Assembly: GCA_032027045.1 (NCBI GenBank) | Contig: JAVSMU010000001.1 | Location: 1,511,756 to 1,575,755 of the forward strand | Origin: Truepera sp. | Lineage (GTDB): Bacteria > Deinococcota > Deinococci > Deinococcales > Trueperaceae | Direction: 5' to 3' | Length of the DNA stretch: 64,000 bases | Shown: one piece after another, positions 52,927 to 60,363 of the stretch | How the letters are laid out: every line of letters starts with the position of its first letter | Position numbering within the stretch: the first letter of the stretch is position 1 | The notes under the pieces: model-generated | The model's database searches: none | Told to the model about the DNA's origin: nothing | Seen by the model: only the letters and a program-made list of their open reading frames with translations | Translations under genes and position numbers: made by a program

Positions 52927-53975
52927 TGCGGCTCGTAGCGGTCTTCCTCCTGAGCCTCTCCCTCGGCCTGGCGGGCCTGTACCTGGCAACGCGCGAGGCC
53001 CTCTTCTCCGCCACGCTCTACGCGCCTAAGCACCCGACGCCGTTCCTGATCACCGTGGCCGTCCTCAGCCTCCTGGCCCTCTGGAGCGCGCCGGTCGCGA
53101 AGCTCGTACTGCTCGCGAGGTCGCAAGGGTACCGGGTGGGGTGGGGCCACGCCTTCCTTTCACACGTGGCTCAGGTCTTCGGGACCGCCATGACGCCCGC
53201 CGGAACCGGAGGCGGGCCTTTCCTGGTCGTGGCTCTGGAGCGCGTGGGTGTCCCGGCCGGCGTGGGCCTGGCCATGGCGGTCCAGCTCTTCGTGCTCGAC
53301 CTCGCCACCCTGGGGATCCTCATCCCGGTGGGCCTGGTCTACATCCTCGTCTCGAGCACCATCGACCTCGGCCCGGCCCTCACCCTGGCCGCGGCAGTGG
53401 CGGCCGCCGCGGCGCTCGCCATCTCGGTGATCCTGGTGCGCTTCCCCACGCCGGCGGTGAGGTTGCTGCACGCCGCCTCGGGCTGGCGGTGGCTACGGCG
53501 CTTCCAGCGCCGCTTGCGGCGCATGGCGGTGGAGTACCGCGAAAGCGCCGTGGCGTTCCGGGACCTGCCGCCCCTAGCTTGGGTCTTGCTCCACGCCCTG
53601 AACCTTACCGCCTGGGTCACGAACTTCGCCCTCTTCTGGGCGCTGCTGGCGATGTACGGCGCCCACGTGCGGCTCCTCGACGTGCTGGCGCTGCTCTCCA
53701 TGATCACGCTGCTCTCGTTCTTCGTGCCGACCCCTGGCGCCTCCGGGGTCATGGAGCTCATGCTCGGCCTCGCGATGAGCGCCTCCGACTCGCAGCTGAA
53801 GTCGGTGGCCGCCCCGGTAGTGCTGTGGCGGACGGGCACCTTCTACCTGGCCTTCATCCTGGGGCCCCTGAGCGCCTGGCGGCTCCTGTCGAGCCGTCCC
53901 GCGCCCGTGCGGAGCCGCAGGACGGTGCCTGGCGGGGACGACGGCGGTGGGGAGCCTCGAGGCCAGGCCAGGTAG
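52926..53975 (+). CDS. UPF0104/lysylphosphatidylglycerol synthase TM-type flippase-like protein
   Basis: 349 residues with about eight membrane helices. Markers: GTAMTPAGTGGGPFLVVALERVG near residue 80, VALLSMITLLSFFVPTPGASGVMELMLG-like segment near 270, and LWRTGTFYLAFILGPL near 300. This fold (the AglD/MprF membrane part) often moves or supports lipids. A basic, glycine-rich tail follows. Last plus-strand gene of the cluster; GGGGCCCTTTTTCC after the stop is a weak terminator. Convergent with the SDR fusion. Confidence 0.78.
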   Translation: MRLVAVFLLSLSLGLAGLYLATREALFSATLYAPKHPTPFLITVAVLSLLALWSAPVAKLVLLARSQGYRVGWGHAFLSHVAQVFGTAMTPAGTGGGPFLVVALERVGVPAGVGLAMAVQLFVLDLATLGILIPVGLVYILVSSTIDLGPALTLAAAVAAAAALAISVILVRFPTPAVRLLHAASGWRWLRRFQRRLRRMAVEYRESAVAFRDLPPLAWVLLHALNLTAWVTNFALFWALLAMYGAHVRLLDVLALLSMITLLSFFVPTPGASGVMELMLGLAMSASDSQLKSVAAPVVLWRTGTFYLAFILGPLSAWRLLSSRPAPVRSRRTVPGGDDGGGEPRGQAR

Positions 53976-54000
53976 GCGGGGCCCTTTTTCCTTGGCCGGG

Positions 54001-55836
54001 TCAGGGGCGGCGGCTGGGAGGCTTGAGGCCGAGGGGCCCCGCGAACACGCGGTCCTTCAGCCGGTCCGGGAAGTAGGAGAACAGGCGCAGGAACGGGACC
54101 TCGGGCGTGCCCTTCACGCGCGCCGGCGCCCGCCTGCTAGTGGCTGCCGCCGCCACTACGCGCGCGACTCGCGCCGGGTCGGCGGCGCTGCGCTCGCCCC
54201 ACAGGTCGGAGTCGCGCAGCCTGAGTAGGTACTCGTCCCACGGGGTGCTCGTCCGCTCGGCCTCGGCGCTCAGCCGCGCCTTGGCCGCCGCCGCGAACGG
54301 CGTGCGCATGGCGCCGGGCTGCACCAACACCACCTCCACGCCGAACGGCCTCAGTTCCAGCCTCAAGGAGTCCATCAGGGCCTCCAACGCGAACTTCCCG
54401 GCGGAGTAGGCGCCCATGAAGGGCGTGACCAGTAGCCCGTTGGTGGATCCGACGGCCACCACGCGCCCGCGGCCCCGTTCCCGCATGCCCGGCGCCACGG
54501 CCCGCACCACGTTCAGCGGCCCGAGGGCGTTCAGGTCCAGCTGCAGGCGCACGTCGGCGAGCGGCTGCGATTCGAGGGCCCCTGGACGCAGGCCACCCAC
54601 GGTTATGACCACGGCGTCGAGGGGCAACCCGAGGTGCTCAGCGCGCGCCACCGCTGCGTCGATGCTAGCGGGGTCGAGCACGTCGAGGGTGACGACCTCG
54701 ATGTCCTTGGAGAACTCCGCGGCCGCGAGAGCCTCCGGGTTCAGATCGGCGGCGATCACGTTCACGTAACGCCGGTGGAGCTCCTCGCTGACGGCGAAAC
54801 CCAGCCCGCTGCCGGCGCCGACCACCATCGCGGCCCGCGGGCCGTGGAGGTGGCCCTCGGCGCGGAGCCAGCGGGCGGTGGCCCGCATTCCCTCCTCGAG
54901 CGGTACCTGCGCGCGGTAACCGAGCTTCTCGGCCGCCTTGTCGCCACTGAAGGTGGCGTGGCTGAGCATGACCTCGGTCATCTCGGGCACCACCCTCGCC
55001 TGCCCCAGCGGGCGCGTTACGGCACCGGCGACTCGCGCCCCACCGCGGACCAGCCAGGTGGGCAGGTGGCGCAGGGGCCTGCCCAACATCGCCGCGTACG
55101 CGCCGAGGAACTCGTCCCAGGTGGTGGGGGCGCCGGTGACGTTGAACGCTTGGCCGGCTGCGCCTGGCGCGACCAGTGCCATGGCGGCGGCGCGCGCCAC
55201 GTCATCGACGTAGACGGCGTCGAGCAGGAACCGCCCATCGCCGAACGCCAGCGGGACTCCCGCCTTCAGGGCGTTCAGGGGCGTGAGGGTCCAAGAGCCT
55301 ATCCACGGCCCGTAGACCATGGTCGGCCTCAGCACCACCAGCTCGATCCCCGCCGCCAGGCCCGCTTCCCTTGCCGCTTCCTCTCCCTCGAGCTTGGTGT
55401 CGCCGTAGGGGTCACCCACTGCGCGCGTGGAGTTGGACTCGTCCACCTCGCCCTGAAGGCTCGGACCGTAGACAGCCACGCTGCTCACGTGCACGAGGCG
55501 CCGGGTGCCGGCGGCGGCCGCCGCGGCGACCACCTGGCGGGCGCCATCGACGTTCACGCGCCGTGCCTCACGCACGCCGCCCTTGCCGCCCATCCAGGCC
55601 GCCAGGTGCAGCGCCAGGTCGGCGCCCCGGAAGAGCTCCTGCAAGGCGCTCGCCTCGAGCAGGTCACCTCGCACCACCTCGGCGCCCGCGGCCGCGAGAC
55701 GCTCCGCGCCGGCCTCCGAGCGCGTGAGGCCCCGCACCCTGGCGCCGGCGGCCAGCAGTCTTACGACTGCCGCGTGTCCGATCCCGCCGGAGGCGCCGGT
55801 GACGGCGACCAGTTTGCCGCTCAGTTCATCGTTCAT
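54001..55836 (-). CDS. Two-domain SDR fusion (extended SDR plus classical SDR)
   Basis: 611 residues, two Rossmann oxidoreductases in one chain. Residues 1-330: GASGGIGHAAVVRL near 14, VSSVAVYG, and catalytic YGDTK near 142, an extended SDR. Residues about 335-611: GAGSGLGFAV near 338, VAVGSTNG and YSAGKFALEAL near 475, a classical SDR resembling 3-ketosphinganine or 3-oxoacyl reductases. The C-terminus is basic. ATG 55836 (GGGG 7 nt before it) overlaps the GT4 stop by 4 nt. Lies opposite the serine-palmitoyltransferase-type operon, so both halves may act on a lipid ketone or on a sugar; neither substrate is shown. Confidence 0.82.
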   Translation of the reverse strand: MNDELSGKLVAVTGASGGIGHAAVVRLLAAGARVRGLTRSEAGAERLAAAGAEVVRGDLLEASALQELFRGADLALHLAAWMGGKGGVREARRVNVDGARQVVAAAAAAGTRRLVHVSSVAVYGPSLQGEVDESNSTRAVGDPYGDTKLEGEEAAREAGLAAGIELVVLRPTMVYGPWIGSWTLTPLNALKAGVPLAFGDGRFLLDAVYVDDVARAAAMALVAPGAAGQAFNVTGAPTTWDEFLGAYAAMLGRPLRHLPTWLVRGGARVAGAVTRPLGQARVVPEMTEVMLSHATFSGDKAAEKLGYRAQVPLEEGMRATARWLRAEGHLHGPRAAMVVGAGSGLGFAVSEELHRRYVNVIAADLNPEALAAAEFSKDIEVVTLDVLDPASIDAAVARAEHLGLPLDAVVITVGGLRPGALESQPLADVRLQLDLNALGPLNVVRAVAPGMRERGRGRVVAVGSTNGLLVTPFMGAYSAGKFALEALMDSLRLELRPFGVEVVLVQPGAMRTPFAAAAKARLSAEAERTSTPWDEYLLRLRDSDLWGERSAADPARVARVVAAAATSRRAPARVKGTPEVPFLRLFSYFPDRLKDRVFAGPLGLKPPSRRP

Positions 55837-56957
55837 GACCAACCCCTTCGAGCGCTCAGCGCCTCCAGGTAGAGCTCCTCGAGGCGCCTAGCGCTGTTGC
55901 TGACGTCTTGCGTGCGCGCGTACTCGCGCGCGTTCAGCTGCAGCTCCCGAAGCCGGCCGCCGTCTTCCAGCAGCGCAGTCACGGCGGCGGCCTGCGCGAC
56001 CGGGTCGGCCGGGGGCACCACGACGCCGCCGGCCGCCTCCTCGACCAGTTGCGGCACGGCGCTGCTGGCGTAGTCGAAGGCGACGACGGCGCAGCCGGCC
56101 GCCATGGCCTCCAGGGTGGCGATGCTCTGGAGCTCGGCCGGCGACGGCATGACGAAGACGTCCGCATCCGCCAGCAGCCGGCGCTTCTCCTCCTCGTCAA
56201 CGTAGCCGGCGAGGCGTACGCGGCCGGCCAGCCCCGCCCTCTCGACGCCATGGGCCAGCTCCGCGGCCAAGGGGCCGGTGCCCGCGACGGTCAGCTGACA
56301 GTCGGTGGGCAGGAGTCGCGCGAGCTCGAGCAGGTCCGTTGGCCGCTTCTCCGCGGACAGCCTGCCCACGTACAGCAGCCGGCGCTCCGGTCCCGGTGCG
56401 CGCTCGAGCGCCGAGTAGGCGGCGTAGTCGACGCCGTTGGACACGACCTCTACCCTCACGTCGGTGAAGCCGCGGCTGGTGGCCGCGGCGAACGCCGTGG
56501 GCGCTACCAGCAGGTCGGCGCGCCCGAAGAGCCAGCCGTACCACGCGAGCAGGCCCCGCGTGAGGGGCCGGGCGAGGCTCGGCAGCTGCAGCGTGCTCGT
56601 CTCGATCTGCGTGTGCACCCCCAGCACCACCGGCACGTGGCGCCTGCCGGCGAGGAGGACGGCGGCGGCGGTGAGAACCGCGGGGGTGTTGGCGTGAAGC
56701 ACGTCGGCGCGCGAGACCTCGGCGGCCAGCGTGCCGAGTATCGGGTAAGCCACGCGCGTCTGGGCGCCACCCAAGCGCAGGGACGGCATGCGCACGACCC
56801 GCACGCCGCTGGGCGGCTCCGTGCCATGCGCCTCGCGGCCCGCGATGGCCGTGACCTCGTGCCCGCGCTGGGCCAACGCCGCCATATGCCCTTCGGTGGC
56901 GCGCGCCTGACCCCCGAACCCGGGATAGAGGTCGTCGGCGACGTACAGGATCCGCAT
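55833..56957 (-). CDS. GT4-family glycosyltransferase
   Basis: 374 residues, two-domain GT-B enzyme. N-terminal glycine-rich loop DDLYPGFGGQARATEGHMAAL, then LLYVGRLSAEKRPTDLLELARLL near 210 and the C-terminal donor motif VFVMPSPAELQSIATLEAMAAGCAVV. Resembles phospholipid-linked mannosyl or glucosyl transferases. ATG 56957 follows GGAGGG. Upstream of the SDR fusion in a two-gene operon. Acceptor unknown; a lipid is likely from context. Confidence 0.85.
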   Translation of the reverse strand: MRILYVADDLYPGFGGQARATEGHMAALAQRGHEVTAIAGREAHGTEPPSGVRVVRMPSLRLGGAQTRVAYPILGTLAAEVSRADVLHANTPAVLTAAAVLLAGRRHVPVVLGVHTQIETSTLQLPSLARPLTRGLLAWYGWLFGRADLLVAPTAFAAATSRGFTDVRVEVVSNGVDYAAYSALERAPGPERRLLYVGRLSAEKRPTDLLELARLLPTDCQLTVAGTGPLAAELAHGVERAGLAGRVRLAGYVDEEEKRRLLADADVFVMPSPAELQSIATLEAMAAGCAVVAFDYASSAVPQLVEEAAGGVVVPPADPVAQAAAVTALLEDGGRLRELQLNAREYARTQDVSNSARRLEELYLEALSARRGWS

Positions 56958-57042
56958 GGCTTCCCTCCAGTGCCCCGTTTCCGGGTCCGACGCTACCACG
57001 CGAATATGCGACGTCCCACTCGGAGACGCTGGCCAGGACGAG

Positions 57043-57048
57043 TAGACT
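57043..57048 (+). promoter_or_regulatory. -10 element for leaderless permease transcript
   Basis: TAGACT, 7 nt before the GTG at 57056; no ribosome binding site lies between. Confidence 0.55.
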
Positions 57049-57055
57049 GACCGCC

Positions 57056-59623
57056 GTGAGCACTCTCGGGCGCCTGGCCCTGCGTAACCTCCTGAGACAC
57101 CCCTGGCGCAGCGCCGCCACCGCCTTAGGCATCGGGCTGGGCATCGCCGCCGTCCTGACGACGCTCTCCGTCGGCGCGAACGTGGAGGCGAACCTGCGCA
57201 GCGCCCTGCAGGCCGCGGCCGGCAAGGCGGACCTGCTCTTGACCCCCGGGGCGGGCGGGCGGGCCGTGTTCGACGAGCAGCCGTTACTGGACGAGCTGGC
57301 CGGCGAACCGGGCGTCAAGGCCGTCTTGCCGGTGCTGCAGACCCGCGCCGAACCCAAACGCTCCGTGAAGCCCGTGGAGAAGTCGGTCATCCCGGGCATC
57401 GACACCGGCTTCCAGATCCAGGGGCGCCTCACGCAGTTCCCCGACGACCTCCCCGCCAAGCTCGCGGAGGGGAAACTGCCCCAGGCGGGTTCGATGGGCA
57501 TCGCCGTCGCGGACGGCTTCGCCCGGTCGCGGGGGATGCACGTGGGCGACGAGGTCGAGTTCACGACCAACGGCGGCCTTGTGACGTTGCTCGTCACCGG
57601 CCTGCTCGACGACGCCGTGGGCGTGGCCAGCACCAACGGCGGCCGGGTGGGCGTGATGGCGCTGGCGGATCTGCAGGCGATCCTCAAGCTGCCGGGCCGC
57701 GTCTCCAACCTCGAGATCCAGGTGCGCGACGTCGACGAGGTTCAGGCGGTGGCCCAGCGCTTGAGGGAAGTGGCCGGAACGGATTACGCCATCACCCTCC
57801 CGGCCGTCAGCGGCGACTTCACTTTCGGCATCGTCCAGACGCTGCAGTCGGGGCTGAGCATCCTCGCGGCCACCCTCCTGGCGCTCGGTGCGTTCCTCGC
57901 CTACAACACCTTCATGGCCTCCGTGGTCGAGCGCTCCCGCGAGTACGCGCTGCTAAGGACGATCTGCATGACCCGGTCCGGCGTGATGCGGCTCGCGCTC
58001 TACGAAGCGCTGGCGCTCGCCGCCTTCGGGGTGATCCTCGGCGTGCTCCTGGGCATCGTCTTGTCGTACGTCATGACCTACCTCAACGCAGCGAGCCTCG
58101 GCTACGAGTTCCGCACGCTGGTACTTCCCACGCAGAACGTGATCGTGGCCTCCGTACTGGGGGTCGCCGCGGCCCTCGTGGCCGGCATCATCCCGGCCCG
58201 CAACGCGGGGCGCACGTCACCCATGGCCTCGCTGCAGACCACTGAGCGGCCCGCCTCGCGCAAGCAGGCGTGGCTCGGCCTGGCCCTGGTGGTCCTGGGG
58301 GCCGGGCTTGCGCTGCTCCCCTGGCCCGGCACCGCGGCCCTCTACGCAACGACGCTGGCCCTCGGGTTGTTCTTCGTGGGCGTTGCCCTGAGCGCGCCTT
58401 ACCTGCTGCCGCCCGTGACGGCCGTGCTCCGCCGGCCACTCGAGCGCGTGTTCGGTCCTCCGGGAAAGCTCGGCGCCGCCTTCGCGGTGCGCAACGCGGG
58501 GCGCAACGGCGTGGCCATCGGGACGGTGGTGGTCGGCACCGGCCTCGTGATGGGCGTGGGCAGCATGGTGGGGAGCACCAACCACGCCATCGAGTCGTGG
58601 GTCGAGACGACGGTGGTCGGCGACCTCTTCATCACCTCGCCCGTGAACTTCCCGGACGACTTCGCGGAGAAGGCGGAGGCGGTAGAGGGCGTCGACGTCG
58701 CGAGCGGCGTGAAGATCACCGCGGTGAGGTTCTTGCAGCCGGGGGGAGACACGCGCGGGCGCGCGGTGGCGCTGGTGCTCGTCGACCCCGAGCGTTTCAA
58801 CCCGCAAGGTGGCTTCGGGCGCTTCCAGTACCTGCCGGGGCAAGGCAACGACCAGTTGGGCTACGAGGCCTTGAAAAGCGGTGAGGTGCTCGTTGCGAAC
58901 ACCATGCGAGACCGCTACGGGATCAAGCAGGGCGACACCATCGACCTGCGCACGAGCGACGGCTTCAAGCCGTTCCGGGTGGGGGGCGTGGTCGTCGACT
59001 TCACGGGTGGCGGCGAGACCGTAGTGGCGGGCATCCAGAACATCGAAGAGTTCGGTGGCGGCAACCCCGTCCTGTACGTGGTCACGATAGACAAGGGACA
59101 GTCGCAGGCGGCGGTGCGCGACCGCATGCTGGCAGCCTTCCCCGAGCTCGCCCTCGACATCAGCCTGAACGCCGACTACAGGCGCTACATCCTCGAGGTC
59201 ACCAGCCAGGCCTTCGCCACCACCCGGGTCTTGCTGTTCATAGCGGTGCTGGTAGCGGCGATGGGCGTTGCCAACACGCTTGGTATGAACCTGGTGAGCC
59301 GGGGCCACGAGATCGCGGTGCTGCGCACCATCGGCCTGACCCGGGGCGGCGTGCGCGCGTTGGTGACGGCCGAAGGTATCATCGTGACCGTCGTGGGCGC
59401 CATCATCGGCGTTGGGTTCGGGTTGTTGCTGGCGCGCATCATCACGAACGGGGCCGCCGCACTAACGGGCTTCGTGCTCGAACCGCTGGTACCCTGGTCG
59501 CTTGCGCTGCTGGCGCTCCTGGCCTCGCCCGTCATCGGGTTGTTAGCGGCTCTACTACCCGCCAGGCGCGCCGCGAAGATGTCGCCCACGCGCGCCCTTG
59601 CCTCCTGGAGTGAGCATGTCTGA
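57056..59623 (+). CDS. FtsX-type ABC permease (MacB/LolE-like, double FtsX domain)
   Basis: 855 residues. N-terminal helix (residues 10-40) then an outside domain (MacB_PCD type, about 45-255), a first FtsX four-helix block (about 265-400), a middle block of helices (400-480), a second outside domain (500-730), and a closing FtsX block (735-850) with LGMNLVSRGHEIAVLRTIGLTRGGVRALVTAEG. Such permeases move lipids or lipoproteins across or out of the cytoplasmic membrane. GTG start 7 nt after TAGACT. Overlaps its ATPase gene by 8 nt. Confidence 0.88.
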   Translation: MSTLGRLALRNLLRHPWRSAATALGIGLGIAAVLTTLSVGANVEANLRSALQAAAGKADLLLTPGAGGRAVFDEQPLLDELAGEPGVKAVLPVLQTRAEPKRSVKPVEKSVIPGIDTGFQIQGRLTQFPDDLPAKLAEGKLPQAGSMGIAVADGFARSRGMHVGDEVEFTTNGGLVTLLVTGLLDDAVGVASTNGGRVGVMALADLQAILKLPGRVSNLEIQVRDVDEVQAVAQRLREVAGTDYAITLPAVSGDFTFGIVQTLQSGLSILAATLLALGAFLAYNTFMASVVERSREYALLRTICMTRSGVMRLALYEALALAAFGVILGVLLGIVLSYVMTYLNAASLGYEFRTLVLPTQNVIVASVLGVAAALVAGIIPARNAGRTSPMASLQTTERPASRKQAWLGLALVVLGAGLALLPWPGTAALYATTLALGLFFVGVALSAPYLLPPVTAVLRRPLERVFGPPGKLGAAFAVRNAGRNGVAIGTVVVGTGLVMGVGSMVGSTNHAIESWVETTVVGDLFITSPVNFPDDFAEKAEAVEGVDVASGVKITAVRFLQPGGDTRGRAVALVLVDPERFNPQGGFGRFQYLPGQGNDQLGYEALKSGEVLVANTMRDRYGIKQGDTIDLRTSDGFKPFRVGGVVVDFTGGGETVVAGIQNIEEFGGGNPVLYVVTIDKGQSQAAVRDRMLAAFPELALDISLNADYRRYILEVTSQAFATTRVLLFIAVLVAAMGVANTLGMNLVSRGHEIAVLRTIGLTRGGVRALVTAEGIIVTVVGAIIGVGFGLLLARIITNGAAALTGFVLEPLVPWSLALLALLASPVIGLLAALLPARRAAKMSPTRALASWSEHV

Positions 59624-60353
59624 GTCCCATTTCGCCCTGGCGGCCCATGAGCTGCACAAGGCCTACCACCTCGGCGACGAGGTCATCACGGCGCTGGACG
59701 GCGTCACCCTCGAGGTCGTCGAGCGCGAGTTCGTGGCGGTCATGGGCCCCAGCGGCAGCGGCAAGAGCACCCTGCTTCACATGCTGGGGCTGCTCGACCA
59801 GCCCGACGCCGGCACGGTAGAGGTGGCGGGCCGCCCGACCTCGGGCCTGAACGACGACGAGCTCACCGGCCTGCGGCGCGACCGGTTGGGCTTCCTCTTC
59901 CAGTCGTTCGAGCTCATCCCGAACCTGAGCGCGCGGGAGAACATCCTGCTCCCGTCGGAGGTCGCCGGGAGGCTGGGACCCGCACGCGAGCGCTTGAAGG
60001 AGCTCGCTGCTCAACTGAGCATCGGCGATCGCCTCGATCACCGTCCCAGGCAACTGTCCGGCGGTCAGCGGCAGCGCGTGGCGTTGGCGCGGGCGCTCAT
60101 CAACGACCCTGCAGTGGTCCTGGCCGACGAGCCGACCGGCAACCTCGACACCAAGACCGGATCGGAGGTGCTGGGCCTCCTGCGTCACGGCGTGGACGCA
60201 TCGGGCTGGACGGTCGTGATGGTGACTCACGACCCCGCGGCAGCGCTGGTGGCCGACCGCATCGTGTTCCTGCGCGACGGCCGCGTGGCGGGTGAGACGC
60301 GCACCGAGGACGCCGACTCCCGCCAGGTGATCGACACCTTCCTGGCGAGCTGA
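59616..60353 (+). CDS. LolD/MacB-type ABC ATPase
   Basis: Energises the FtsX-type permease. Walker A GPSGSGKS near residues 44-51, LSGGQRQRVALARAL near 150, Walker B VVLADEPTGNLD near 170. 245 residues from ATG 59616, with GGAG before it and inside the permease's end. No membrane helix. Followed 10 nt later by the MMPL gene. Confidence 0.93.
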   Translation: MSESHFALAAHELHKAYHLGDEVITALDGVTLEVVEREFVAVMGPSGSGKSTLLHMLGLLDQPDAGTVEVAGRPTSGLNDDELTGLRRDRLGFLFQSFELIPNLSARENILLPSEVAGRLGPARERLKELAAQLSIGDRLDHRPRQLSGGQRQRVALARALINDPAVVLADEPTGNLDTKTGSEVLGLLRHGVDASGWTVVMVTHDPAAALVADRIVFLRDGRVAGETRTEDADSRQVIDTFLAS

Positions 60354-60363
60354 CCCGGCCGGC

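Noticed and set aside
53976-54000. Terminator between the flippase-like gene and the SDR fusion
   Set aside because: GGGGCCCTTTTTCC has a T run, but the stem before it is too short to be convincing.
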